Origin: Gemmatimonadota bacterium
GTDB lineage: Bacteria; Gemmatimonadota; Gemmatimonadetes; Longimicrobiales; Gaopeijiaceae
NCBI GenBank assembly: GCA_007129525.1
Contig: SKVI01000291.1
Location: 1 to 10,461, forward strand
Direction: 5' to 3'
DNA length: 10,461 nucleotides
Under the pieces are notes generated by a model, which was not told the origin of the DNA, searched no databases, and was given only the letters and a program-made list of their open reading frames with translations. A program made the position numbers and the translations under genes. Shown in pieces: positions 1 through 7,927 of this stretch; position 1 is the first letter of the stretch; each line of letters begins with the position of its first letter.

Positions 1-1027
1 CGATGGCGATGACTCTGAAGATTCCCGGTCCGAGTCGGGGCGTGGACCCCCCGGACGCCTGCACGGCGGCCTGCTCTTCCCTGACCAGCCGCACGTTGAG
101 TCTGGAACTCTGCCCGGAGCCGAGGATCTGTCCGAGGACTCCGAGCGCCGGTGCGTCAGGGTGATCTCGTTCGATGATTCCGTACGATATCCAGACCGCC
201 GGAAGTTGGGCATTGGGGTCCGAGACCTCCAGCTCGACCGGGAGGTGGGAGAACGGATCCTCGCAGCTCATCTGCGGAGGGTCGTTGCCGCGCGGAATCT
301 CGGCGAAATACTCCTCGACGAGCCCCCTGGTCTCCTCGGGATCGAACGCCCCCACCACGACGAGCGTCGCGTTGTTCGGCGCGTAGTAGAGGTCGAAGAA
401 TTCCTGAACGTCGGGTAGCTCGGCCGCATCGAGGTCCTCCATCGAACCGATCACCGAGTGCGCGTAGGTGAAGCAGGAGGCCGAATCGTACGCTGCGTAG
501 TAGCCGGACTGGAGCTGCGAGGTGCCGTACGGGGCGTTGTCGATTCGGAGTCGGCGTTCCTCCTTCACGACCTCGACCTCCCGCGCCATGTTCTCTTCTG
601 TTATCCGAAGTGAACGCATGCGGTCGGACTCGAGCCAGAGGGCCAGATTCATCCGCTCGGGCGGAACGGTCTGGAAGTAGTTGGTCCGATCTTCGGTGAT
701 CGACGCGTTCAACGAGCCACCGGCCCGTTCGATCATCTGAAAGTGCCCACCGGGCTCCACGTTCTCAGAGCCCTGGAACATCAGGTGCTCGAAGAGGTGT
801 GCGAATCCGGACCGGCCGGGGGGCTCATTGCGGCTGCCCGCCCGGTACCAGAGGTTTACCGCGACGGCGGTCGCATTCTCGTCGGGTGCGAGGATCACAT
901 GAAGCCCATTGTCCAGGTGATATTCCTCGAAAGAGAACTCGCCGGCCACCTGAGCCGATCCCGAAAGAGGCCAGACCAGAAGGGCGAGAGTGAAGGTCGC
1001 AAGGGCGCTTGAGTTCGAACGTCTCAT
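1..1027 (-). CDS. M16 family zinc metallopeptidase, secreted, N-terminal 342 residues (C-terminus beyond window)
   Basis: This is an insulinase/pitrilysin-type (M16) peptidase, which cleaves peptides in a closed chamber; the signal peptide places it in the periplasm or outside. The translation starts MRRSNSSALATFTLALLVWP and has a likely cleavage after Ala25 (GSA|QV). The inverted zinc motif HLFEH lies at residues 77-81 (zinc ligands His77 and His81, catalytic Glu80), and the distal Glu ligand is Glu157 in VVKEERR. SLNASITEDRTNYFQT (105-120) is the typical M16 substrate strand. From about residue 196 the inactive-type M16_C domain begins (FFDLYYAPNNATLVVVG). The frame is open to position 1, so the 3' end is missing. 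I chose the start at 1027 because it gives a normal signal peptide; an in-frame ATG at 1117 has a better Shine-Dalgarno sequence but would put 30 polar residues before it. The gene is divergent from its neighbours, and whether it pairs with a second M16 subunit cannot be seen. Confidence 0.95.
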   Translation of the reverse strand, partial: MRRSNSSALATFTLALLVWPLSGSAQVAGEFSFEEYHLDNGLHVILAPDENATAVAVNLWYRAGSRNEPPGRSGFAHLFEHLMFQGSENVEPGGHFQMIERAGGSLNASITEDRTNYFQTVPPERMNLALWLESDRMRSLRITEENMAREVEVVKEERRLRIDNAPYGTSQLQSGYYAAYDSASCFTYAHSVIGSMEDLDAAELPDVQEFFDLYYAPNNATLVVVGAFDPEETRGLVEEYFAEIPRGNDPPQMSCEDPFSHLPVELEVSDPNAQLPAVWISYGIIERDHPDAPALGVLGQILGSGQSSRLNVRLVREEQAAVQASGGSTPRLGPGIFRVIAI

Positions 1028-1200
1028 CGGTCGACCGGAGTCTGGGACCCGAGAGAATTGCCCCCGAGTCCAGTGGAGTGCCGCTGCCGAGTCGGGCCCG
1101 GAAGCGAGTGACGTCATGATACCACCTGAAACTTTCACGGGTCCCTACCTCCCGCGGAAAGAAAAATACCGTCGCGTATCCCGCACCAGGGGGTATGCGA

Positions 1201-1422
1201 ATGAGTGGTCGGGATTCCCTGACCAGGGAGCAGGAGGCCCTCGCCGCGGCGATTGGCGTCGAGGGACTGCACCACCCCGAGGCCCGGTACAACATCGCAC
1301 CCACGCAGCGGCCCGGGCCGCGGACCCGATGGGGCCGGGTCGGTCCTCACACTCGTCGGGAAGCGAAAGCGACCTTCGGCATTCCACACCACACCTCGAA
1401 TGATCTACCGGCTGCTGGCTGA
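1201..1422 (+). pseudogene. Truncated SRAP/YedK (HMCES-like) gene head, catalytic Cys2 replaced by Ser
   Basis: Known SRAP proteins begin Met-Cys-Gly-Arg, use Cys2 to bind abasic sites in single-stranded DNA, and carry RYNIAPTQ near residue 35. Here translation from 1201 reads MSGRDSLTREQEALAAAIGV and reaches RYNIAPTQ at 1285-1308. The family N-terminus is therefore plain, but codon 2 is AGT (Ser), so the nucleophile is gone. After Gln the similarity stops; a short RWGRVGPH string may be a relic of the conserved RWGLVP segment. The frame ends at 1422 after only 73 codons against roughly 200 or more in the family, with none of the later active-site regions. AGGGGG at 1188-1193 is a good ribosome site 7 nt before the ATG, and an ATG at 1195 is also in frame. 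The frame overlaps the start of the next gene by 23 bp, so its translation could still help load ribosomes on that gene. I consider it a deletion remnant. Confidence 0.7.
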
Positions 1423-1786
1423 CCTGACCCTGGCCGTCCACTTCGGATTCATCCTGTTCGTGGCCGTGGGGGGGCTGCTGGTGGCATGGCGCACATGGGT
1501 GGCCTGGGTCCACATTCCCGCCGCGCTATGGGGCGCACTCATCAGCATCTTCGGCTGGGTCTGCCCTCTTACTCCCCTGGAGAACCGGTTCCGGCGGCTG
1601 GGGGGACAGGCCGGATACACGGAGAGCTTCATCGAGCACTACCTGGTGCCCATCATCTACCCGGGGGGGATCGGGCCCCGGGGATGGATCGCTCTGGGGG
1701 TGGGCGTGCTCGTGGTGAACGTCTGCATCTACGCCTGGGTCTACCGCCGGAGTCGGCGGATGTCGCCTGACCCGGACTCCGCCTGA
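1400..1786 (+). CDS. DUF2784 family small membrane protein
   Basis: A 128-residue inner-membrane protein of unknown function. It shows the hallmarks of the DUF2784 family: an N-terminal hydrophobic helix (about residues 9-29, with His14 inside it), a second helix (about 35-54) ending in FGWVCPLTPLENRFR, a soluble stretch with GYTESFIEHYLVPIIYP (72-88), and a third helix (about 94-115) followed by a basic tail. The start at 1400 is chosen because MIYRLLADLTLAVHFGF is the normal family N-terminus; the frame is open further upstream to 1253, but that extension is arginine/proline-rich and unlike the family. No Shine-Dalgarno sequence precedes 1400, and the SRAP remnant ends 23 bp inside this gene, so translational coupling is possible. 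The following S9 peptidase gene starts 15 bp after its stop, so the two are probably co-transcribed. No biochemical role is known to me for the family. Confidence 0.88.
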   Translation: MIYRLLADLTLAVHFGFILFVAVGGLLVAWRTWVAWVHIPAALWGALISIFGWVCPLTPLENRFRRLGGQAGYTESFIEHYLVPIIYPGGIGPRGWIALGVGVLVVNVCIYAWVYRRSRRMSPDPDSA

Positions 1787-1791
1787 GAACG

Positions 1792-1796
1792 GGAGG
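1792..1796 (+). promoter_or_regulatory. Ribosome binding site of the S9 peptidase gene
   Basis: GGAGG (within GGGAGGAAG) lies 5 nt before the ATG at 1802, inside the 15-bp gap after the DUF2784 gene. It is one of the two strongest ribosome sites I see in the window and fixes the start of the S9 gene. Confidence 0.8.
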
Positions 1797-1801
1797 AAGT
1801 C

Positions 1802-4654
1802 ATGCTGTGGCATCCCTTTGTCAGTACGGTTCTTGCGATCGGTGTTCTCATCTTTCACATGAACCCGGCTGCGGCCCAGCAACCTGCCGGCGATCGACCC
1901 ATTTTGACTCCGGATGACTACGGTCAATTCGAGTCCCTGACGAGCCAGACCTTGTCTCCTCTGGGGGACTGGCTCGTCTACGGGATCCGGCGGGTGAACG
2001 AGGAGGAGGAGCTGCGGATTGTGGAGTTGGCCTCCGACTCCACCCGGGTGGTGCCCTGGGGAAGCGGGCCCACCTTCTCTCCCGACGGCGGGTGGCTTGC
2101 GTGGACGATGGGGACGGATCCCAACGAGGCCGAGGGCGACACCGACGAGGCCACCGACGACCCGGCGCGGGACGGTGCGGGCCTGCTGGAGCTTTCCACG
2201 GGCCAGCAGTGGAGCTGGCAGGGAGTGCGCGCCTTCGCTTTCGACGCCGAGGGACACTTCCTGGCCCTCCACGGCTACGCCCCCGACGAGCCCCGGGGGA
2301 AGGGCGCCGACCTGCGGCTGGTGGAGCTGGAGAGCGGCACGGTGACCAGCTTCGGGAACGTGGGAAGCTTCGCGTGGAGCGAGTCGGGCAGCCTCCTGGC
2401 CATGGCCATCGCCACGGGCACCGAGGACGGCAACGGGGTCCAGCTCTACCATGCCGGAGAAGGGAGGCTCCGCTCGCTGGACACCTCCGGCTCGGCCTAC
2501 CGGCACCTGGCATGGCGGGAAGGCCCGTCGGACCTGGCCGTCCTCCGGTCGGTGGAACCGGCCGGGGCCGACTCCACCGGGCACGCGCTGCTGGCCTGGC
2601 GCGGCCTGGACGGGCCCGACGTGGACCGCCTCGTCCTGGAGGCGACCCCGGCGGGGGTCGCCGACACCCTGCGCGTGGTGGGCCTGCGGGCGCCGGACTG
2701 GTCCGACGATGGGCGCCGCCTCTCCTTCGGCCTGCGGCCCTGGGAGCCGAACGCCGAGGGGGAGGCCCCGGGCGAGGAGGACCCTGGGGACGCCCGTGGG
2801 GACGAGGGCGACGAGGGCGAGGAGGGGGCCGAGGGGGAGCGGGACGCCGGGGACGACGACGACCTGGAGCTCGCCGACGTCCAGCTCTGGCACTCCAGCG
2901 ACGTGCTCATCTTTCCCCAGCAACAGAGCCGGGCCGGGGCGCTGGCCCGCAGCACCCTGCTCGCCGTGTGGGCCCCCGGCGAGGACCGGGTCGTCCAGCT
3001 CGGCACCGATCTGCGGGAGAACGCAAGTCTGACCGGTGATTGGCGGTTCTCCGTGGAGCGCATCTCCGAGCCCTACTCCTGGGGCACCATGTTTGGCCGG
3101 CCCTACCACGACGTGTGGGTGACCGCGGTCAGCGCCGGCGAGCGGCGCCGGGCCATGGAGGAGGTGCGCTACTCGTGGACGAGCTCTGGTGGAGCCTACC
3201 TCCTCACCTTCGACGGAGAGAACTACCGGGCCCAGCACCTGGAGACGGGGGCCGAGGCGGTTCTCACCGAAGGGCTGCCCACCGACTTCGCGAACCTCGA
3301 ATACGACACCCCCACCGACCTCCTTCCTCCCCATGGGGTGGGCGGCTGGCTGGAAGACGACGGGGCCGTCCTCCTCTACGACCGCTACGATGTCTGGCGG
3401 GTGGCCCCCGACGGGAGCGGTGGGGAACGGATCACCGCCGGGGCTGAGGAGGAGGTGATCCACCGGGTCCTGCGCACGGGGGTGGAGCCCCCCTCCGGCA
3501 CCTTCCTCCCCGATGAGCCCCTCTACCTGTCGCTGCGGGAGGAAGCCAGCGAGCGGCGAGGCTTCGCCCGCCTGGCCGGGCCCGCGGTGGATGGGGCCGC
3601 CGAGCCGTTGCTCCTGGAGGACACATGGCCCCGGGGAGTGGTGCGGGCGGACAGCGCCGAGGTCTACCTCTACCGCACCGAGGCCCGGGACCGCTCGCCG
3701 GAGCTCCGCCTGGCGGGCCCCGAACTGGTCGACGCCCGGACGGTGGCCCGCACGAACCCTTTCCTGGAGGATTTTGCGTGGACCCGGGCCGAGCTCCTCC
3801 ACTTCGACAGCGAGGCCGGGGTGCCCCTGAAGGGCGTGCTCCTCTATCCCGCGGACCACGACCCGTCCCGAGAGTACCCCATGATCGTGTACACCTACGA
3901 GAAGCTCTCCCAGGGCATGCATGCCTTCCAGGTGCCCAGCGAGCGATCGTACTACAACTTCACGGTCTGGACCCAGGAGGGGTACTTCGTGCTGCTTCCC
4001 GACATCGTGTACCGGGCCCGGGACCCGGGGGTGAGCGCGCTGGAAGCCGTGAGGCCCGCGGTGGCTTCAGTGGTCGATCGGGGGCTCGTGGATCCGGCCC
4101 GGGTGGGGCTCATCGGGCACTCCTGGGGCGGCTATCAGGCCACCTACCTGCCCACCCGCACGGACATCTTCGCCGCCTCGGTGGCCGGGGCGCCCCTCAC
4201 CGATTTCAAGAGCTTCATGGGCCAGATCCACTGGGGCGGCGGGAACCCCGAGGTCACCCACTGGGAGACGGGCCAGGCCCGCATGGAGGTGCCCTACTGG
4301 GAGGACGTGGACGCCCACCTGCGCAACTCCCCGGCCCACTTCGCCCACGAGATGGACACGCCCCTCCTCATGGCCTTCGGCGACGACGACGGGGTGGTGG
4401 AATGGTGGCAGGGCACGGTCTTCTACAACTTCGCCCGGCGGGCGGGAAAGCACATGGTCCTGGTGGTCTACGAGGGCGAGGGACACGGCTTCACCCGGGA
4501 GCCGAACCAGATCGACTACCACCGCCGCATCCTGGAGTGGTTCGGCCACTACCTGAAGGGCGAGCCGGCGCCGGTGTGGATCACCGACGGCGTGCCCCAC
4601 GGCGAGCTGGACGAGGAGAAGCGGCGGATCCGGACGCAGACGGGCGGAGGTTGA
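1802..4654 (+). CDS. Secreted S9 family peptidase (prolyl oligopeptidase/acylaminoacyl-peptidase type)
   Basis: A 950-residue serine peptidase of family S9, expected to cleave short peptides outside the cytoplasm. The signal peptide is at residues 1-25 with the cut in NPAAA|QQ. Residues about 35-660 form the beta-propeller gate, with WD-like strands such as FSPDGGWLAW and FAWSESGSLLAM. Residues about 665-930 are the alpha/beta hydrolase domain. The nucleophile is Ser774 in GHSWGG, the acid is in GDDDGVV (Asp861-863, Asp862 the best fit), and the base is His895 in EGEGHGF. An acidic insert at 317-356 has 20 Asp/Glu out of 40 residues. I find no cysteine anywhere in the protein, so it makes no disulfides. 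The start at 1802 is supported by the GGAGG site. It follows the DUF2784 gene by 15 bp; the M14 gene downstream begins after 128 bp. The subfamily cannot be fixed from sequence alone, as S9C-like and DPP-like members share these motifs. Confidence 0.96.
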   Translation: MLWHPFVSTVLAIGVLIFHMNPAAAQQPAGDRPILTPDDYGQFESLTSQTLSPLGDWLVYGIRRVNEEEELRIVELASDSTRVVPWGSGPTFSPDGGWLAWTMGTDPNEAEGDTDEATDDPARDGAGLLELSTGQQWSWQGVRAFAFDAEGHFLALHGYAPDEPRGKGADLRLVELESGTVTSFGNVGSFAWSESGSLLAMAIATGTEDGNGVQLYHAGEGRLRSLDTSGSAYRHLAWREGPSDLAVLRSVEPAGADSTGHALLAWRGLDGPDVDRLVLEATPAGVADTLRVVGLRAPDWSDDGRRLSFGLRPWEPNAEGEAPGEEDPGDARGDEGDEGEEGAEGERDAGDDDDLELADVQLWHSSDVLIFPQQQSRAGALARSTLLAVWAPGEDRVVQLGTDLRENASLTGDWRFSVERISEPYSWGTMFGRPYHDVWVTAVSAGERRRAMEEVRYSWTSSGGAYLLTFDGENYRAQHLETGAEAVLTEGLPTDFANLEYDTPTDLLPPHGVGGWLEDDGAVLLYDRYDVWRVAPDGSGGERITAGAEEEVIHRVLRTGVEPPSGTFLPDEPLYLSLREEASERRGFARLAGPAVDGAAEPLLLEDTWPRGVVRADSAEVYLYRTEARDRSPELRLAGPELVDARTVARTNPFLEDFAWTRAELLHFDSEAGVPLKGVLLYPADHDPSREYPMIVYTYEKLSQGMHAFQVPSERSYYNFTVWTQEGYFVLLPDIVYRARDPGVSALEAVRPAVASVVDRGLVDPARVGLIGHSWGGYQATYLPTRTDIFAASVAGAPLTDFKSFMGQIHWGGGNPEVTHWETGQARMEVPYWEDVDAHLRNSPAHFAHEMDTPLLMAFGDDDGVVEWWQGTVFYNFARRAGKHMVLVVYEGEGHGFTREPNQIDYHRRILEWFGHYLKGEPAPVWITDGVPHGELDEEKRRIRTQTGGG
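2750..2869 (+). repeat. Acidic low-complexity segment with degenerate 9-bp repeats inside the S9 gene
   Basis: This stretch encodes S9 residues 317-356, half of them Asp or Glu and most of the rest Gly, Ala or Pro. Its core at 2801-2836 is four 9-bp units in frame: GACGAGGGC twice exactly, then GAGGAGGGG and GCCGAGGGG, encoding DEG, DEG, EEG and AEG. It sits between two propeller strands (before LADVQLWHSS), so length changes in multiples of three codons would be tolerated. It probably grew by replication slippage. Confidence 0.8.
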
Positions 4655-4782
4655 AGCTCCCGGTCCGTGGTTGCCCGGCACCCGGGAATCTCCCATGATC
4701 GCAGGATCCGACCGTCCGAGGTGTGCCCCGTGAGGCGTCCCTGGCGTGCCGTCTATGGCCATTTCACCCTGTCCTACCGCCC

Positions 4783-7545
4783 ATGAACCGACGCATCCCA
4801 CCCTCCTCTTCGTCCTGGCTCCGCGCCGCCTGCGCCGCGGCCTTCGTCGCAGTCTCGCTCACGACCGTCACGGCCGACGCCGGCGCCCAGGCCCCCACCG
4901 CGCCCTTCCTCTCGGGTTACACGTACGACCCGGCCATTCCAGCCCCCGAGGCCGTGCTGGGCCACGACCCGAGTCAGGTGGTTACCCCCCCGGAAGAGAT
5001 CGTGCGATACTTCCAGGCGCTGGCCGAGGCGGCCCCGGAGCGGACCCACCTGATCCAGTACGCCGAGTCGTGGGAAGGCCGTCCGCTGGTCCTCATGGCC
5101 ATCGGAAGCGCCCAGCGCATGGCTCGACTGGACGAGGTCCAGGCCGGCCTGGCGCGACTGGCGGACCCCCGGGGTGTTGCTCCGGAGGAAGAGGCCCGCC
5201 TCGTGGCCGAGCTCCCGTCGGTGACGGCCCTGGTCCACTCCATCCACGGCAACGAGATCACCCCCGCCGGATCGTCCATCTTCACCGCCTATCATCTTCT
5301 GGCGGCCCGCGGCGACCCCGACGCGGACCGCATCCTGGCCGAGTCCGTGGTGCTGGTGGACCCCGTCCAGAACCCCGACGGCCGGGCCCGCTTCGTGTTC
5401 CAGAACCTCCTGGCCCGGGCGTCCCATCCGGACCCGGACCCGGCCGCCGCCGAGCGCGACGAACCCTGGCCGGGAGGACGCTCGAACCACTACCTCTTCG
5501 ATCTGAACCGGGACTGGTTCGCCCTCACGCAGCCCGAGAGCCGGGGCAAGACCCAGGCGCTCCTGGCGTGGAATCCCCACGTGGTGGTGGATCTCCATGA
5601 GATGGGCGGGAACTCCACGTACTACTTTCCCCCCTCGGCCGTGCCCGGCAACCCCTTCACCACTGACCGGCAACGTGAGCTCTTCGAGCTTTTTGGACGA
5701 GAGAATGCAGCCGTCTTCGACGAACGGGGCTGGCCCTACTTCATCCGCGAGATCTTCGACTCGTTCTACCCGGGCTACGGCGCCTCGTGGCCCACGGCCC
5801 ACGGCGCCCTGGGCAAGACCTTCGAGCAGGCCTCGCCCCGGGGGCTGGCCTTCGAGCGCTACGACGGCTCGACCCTCACCTACGCCCAGGGGGTGGAGCA
5901 GAATTTCCGGGCGGCCCTCCGCACCGCCCTCACCGCCGCGGAGATCCGCCAGGAGCTTCTGGAGGCGTTCGTGGCCTTTCGGCGGAGCGCGGTGGATGAA
6001 GGGCAGCAGGGCACCCGGGCCTACGTCCTGGACCCCGCCGGCGATCCGGCCTTGACCCGCCGCCTGGCTCGGACGCTGGCCATGAACGGCATCGAGGTGC
6101 GGGAGGCCGAGGAGCCCTTCAATGCCGCCGGCCGGAGCTTCGCGGCCGGCGCCTTCGTGGTCCCGGTGGACCAGCCTGCCGGCCGCCTGGTGCGGAACCT
6201 CATGGACCCGGAAATCCCCATGGACTCGGCCTTCGTGGAGCTCCAGCGCGAGCGTCGGGCCCAGCGGCTGCCGGATCAGATCTACGACGTCACCGCCTGG
6301 AACCTCCCCCTCCTCTGGAACGTGGAGGCGGTGGCGGTCTCGGCGCCCGTCGACGTGGCCGGTACCCCGGTGAGGGGCGAGGGGCTGGGGCCCGTGTTTG
6401 CGGGCATGGACGGAACCCCGGGCACCACCCTGCCTGGCGCCGAGGCGCCCATGCCGGCCGGTGCCGCCGCGGCAGCACCGGAAGCGTCGTCCGGAGGTGC
6501 AGCCGTCCAGGAGGCCCGGGTCGGTCACCTGATCCCGTGGGGCACCGCGGCCGCCGCGGTTGCCGCGGAGGCACTGGCAGAGGGGATCCCCCTGAACGCC
6601 GCCGGCGCAGGCTTCGTCCTGGAGGGCAGGCGCTTCGGCCCGGGGACGCTCCTGGCCCGGACCGGCGAGCTGAATGCGGACCAGCAGACCCTTCTGGCCA
6701 ATCTGGCGGCGGAGCACGGAGCCGAGCTGGTGGCCGTCCAGAGCGCTTTCGTGGACGAAGGCATGTCGTTGGGGAGCAACCAGATGCGAGCGCTTCCCAT
6801 CCCCCGGGTCCTCCTGATCTGGGACAGCCCAGCCCAGAGCCTCTCGGCCGGAGCCACCCGCTGGGTCCTGGAGCAGCGCTACGGCCAGCGGACCACTGCC
6901 GTCCGGGCGAGCTCCCTGGGCCGTGCCGACCTCTCCCGGTACAACGTCATCGTGCTCCCCTCGGGGAACTACGCATCGACGTTCGGCACCGGCGACGTGG
7001 CGCGCCTGCGCCGCTGGATCCAGGACGGGGGCACCCTGGTGACCATGGCCGAATCCACCCGCTGGGCCACCCGCGACGACGTGGAATTCCTGGCCACCGC
7101 CGCCGAACCCCGGCTGGGCACGGACCGGGGGCCCTCGCCCCCCCCTCAGCCCATCGATCTTCTGGAGGCCATCACCCCCGAGTCCGAGTCGCCTGAGCCT
7201 GTCTCCGGCGCCATCCTCCGCGTGGCCCTGGACACCACACAGGTCCTGGCCGCCGGCTCTGGGGGAGAGATGGGCGCCATGGTCCGGGGTTCGCGCATCT
7301 TCTCGCCCCTGACCCTGGACCGGGGAACCAACGTGGGGGTCTACGCGCCGCTGGACGAGCTGCTCCTGAGCGGCATCGTTTGGGAAGACGCCCGTCCCCA
7401 GCTTGCATCGAAGGCCTTTCTCATGCGCCAATCCCTTGGGCGCGGGCGGATCATCGCCTTTGCCGAGGAGCCCACCTTCCGGGGGTACGTGGAAGGCACC
7501 CAGCTCCTCTTCATGAACGCCGTGCTCCTGGGGCCCGCGTTCTGA
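4783..7545 (+). CDS. Secreted M14 zinc carboxypeptidase with C-terminal glutamine-amidotransferase-like domain
   Basis: A 920-residue exported M14 family metallopeptidase, expected to remove C-terminal residues from peptides or cell-wall peptides. The signal peptide is at 1-35 (twin Arg at 3-4, hydrophobic run 14-29, cut AGA|QA). The M14 domain covers about 60-410: zinc ligands His155 and Glu158 in SIHGNE, third ligand His272 in VVDLHEMGG, and the likely general base Glu348 in KTFEQAS. Then follow an alpha/beta region, an Ala/Pro/Gly-rich linker at about 540-570, and from about 673 ([10 protein letters not shown]) a class I glutamine-amidotransferase-like fold. At the place where that fold usually has its nucleophile (TMAESTRW, Glu757) there is no Cys, so this domain is probably not an amidotransferase. 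The mature protein has no cysteine. I chose 4783 because it opens directly on the signal peptide; a GTG at 4723 is also in frame but adds 20 unlikely residues. No Shine-Dalgarno sequence precedes 4783. Confidence 0.94.
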   Translation: MNRRIPPSSSSWLRAACAAAFVAVSLTTVTADAGAQAPTAPFLSGYTYDPAIPAPEAVLGHDPSQVVTPPEEIVRYFQALAEAAPERTHLIQYAESWEGRPLVLMAIGSAQRMARLDEVQAGLARLADPRGVAPEEEARLVAELPSVTALVHSIHGNEITPAGSSIFTAYHLLAARGDPDADRILAESVVLVDPVQNPDGRARFVFQNLLARASHPDPDPAAAERDEPWPGGRSNHYLFDLNRDWFALTQPESRGKTQALLAWNPHVVVDLHEMGGNSTYYFPPSAVPGNPFTTDRQRELFELFGRENAAVFDERGWPYFIREIFDSFYPGYGASWPTAHGALGKTFEQASPRGLAFERYDGSTLTYAQGVEQNFRAALRTALTAAEIRQELLEAFVAFRRSAVDEGQQGTRAYVLDPAGDPALTRRLARTLAMNGIEVREAEEPFNAAGRSFAAGAFVVPVDQPAGRLVRNLMDPEIPMDSAFVELQRERRAQRLPDQIYDVTAWNLPLLWNVEAVAVSAPVDVAGTPVRGEGLGPVFAGMDGTPGTTLPGAEAPMPAGAAAAAPEASSGGAAVQEARVGHLIPWGTAAAAVAAEALAEGIPLNAAGAGFVLEGRRFGPGTLLARTGELNADQQTLLANLAAEHGAELVAVQSAFVDEGMSLGSNQMRALPIPRVLLIWDSPAQSLSAGATRWVLEQRYGQRTTAVRASSLGRADLSRYNVIVLPSGNYASTFGTGDVARLRRWIQDGGTLVTMAESTRWATRDDVEFLATAAEPRLGTDRGPSPPPQPIDLLEAITPESESPEPVSGAILRVALDTTQVLAAGSGGEMGAMVRGSRIFSPLTLDRGTNVGVYAPLDELLLSGIVWEDARPQLASKAFLMRQSLGRGRIIAFAEEPTFRGYVEGTQLLFMNAVLLGPAF

Positions 7546-7606
7546 CCCCGAATTTCCACCGTTACCCGCCGATCGCGCGTACTCCGTCCGAGGACTCGCC
7601 TCATGA

Positions 7607-7873
7607 GGGGGAGGAGGCTCGGGGGACAAGAACCGAGAGAGGCCCGAACACCAGTGGGAGTACGAGTACGGAGGGATCGGCACCTTTGATGCCGATCGGC
7701 TGCGGAAGGAGAGCTGCTTCTTCCGCTTTTTGCATCGTCTGGGACCGCCCTCACCCGTGGACCACTACCTCCATTTCATGGAGCGCCTGGGAGAGTGGAT
7801 CGAAGGCCTGGAGGCGCACGTGGCTGAGTGCTCGCCGCCGGAGAGCATGCTGCCTGATGCCATCCCTGGATGA
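7607..7873 (+). pseudogene. Coding-looking 88-codon frame without a start codon, hypothetical protein
   Basis: I do not recognise this gene. The frame runs from just after a stop at 7604-7606 to a stop at 7871-7873. It looks coding: codons favour G or C in the third position, and the product has a sensible mix with alternating aromatic and charged residues, including WEYEYGGIGTFDADRLRKES, then RFLHRLGPPSPVDHYLHFME and an amphipathic helix GEWIEGLEAHVAEC. There is no ATG, GTG or TTG in the first 40 or so codons. An ATG at 7603 lies one base out of frame, and removing a single G from the GGGGG run at 7606-7610 region would join it to this frame, giving a start MRGGGSGDKNRERPEHQWEY. It may therefore be a frameshifted gene, a sequencing error in a G run, or a gene with an unusual start. 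It stands alone, 62 bp after the M14 gene and on the same strand. Confidence 0.5.
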
Positions 7874-7903
7874 CGGCCTTGGCGCTGTGAGGAAACCGAG
7901 CGG

Positions 7904-7927
7904 CCCTCCTCGCCCTCCTCCCCTCCC
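7904..7927 (-). other. Putative G-quadruplex motif
   Basis: Read on the minus strand, four runs of at least three G (complements of 7925-7927, 7920-7923, 7913-7915 and 7904-7906) are separated by loops of 1, 4 and 6 nt, which meets the usual G3+N1-7 rule. It lies in the gap about 260 bp before the lipoprotein gene. Such motifs arise easily in GC-rich DNA, so function is not implied. Confidence 0.4.

Noticed and set aside
161..418. Plus-strand frame at 161-418 and others up to 1012
   Set aside because: They lie opposite the M16 peptidase, whose minus-strand reading is continuous and carries the zinc motif.
1127..1137. Palindrome TGAAACTTTCA between the M16 gene and the SRAP remnant as an operator
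   Set aside because: Only five bases per arm; several such palindromes are expected by chance in 10 kb, and nothing nearby supports a regulator site.
1526..3922. Very long open frame (798 codons) on the minus strand opposite the DUF2784 and S9 genes
   Set aside because: It mirrors strong third-position GC bias of the real genes. Its product is a Gly/Pro/Val/His-rich string with no recognisable domain, while the plus strand shows a complete S9 peptidase with catalytic triad.
4674..4686. Inverted repeat CCCGG-CAC-CCGGG after the S9 gene as a possible terminator
   Set aside because: A five-base stem with no following T run; such stems are common at this GC content.
2092..4698. Long plus-strand frames overlapping the S9 gene in other frames (for example 2092-3039 and 3625-4698)
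   Set aside because: Arg/Gly/Pro-rich shadows of the S9 gene without any family feature.
4774..7683. Very long open frame (969 codons) on the minus strand opposite the M14 gene
   Set aside because: Same cause: stop codons are rare opposite GC-biased codons. No domain, no signal peptide and low-complexity composition, whereas the plus strand encodes an M14 peptidase with all zinc ligands.
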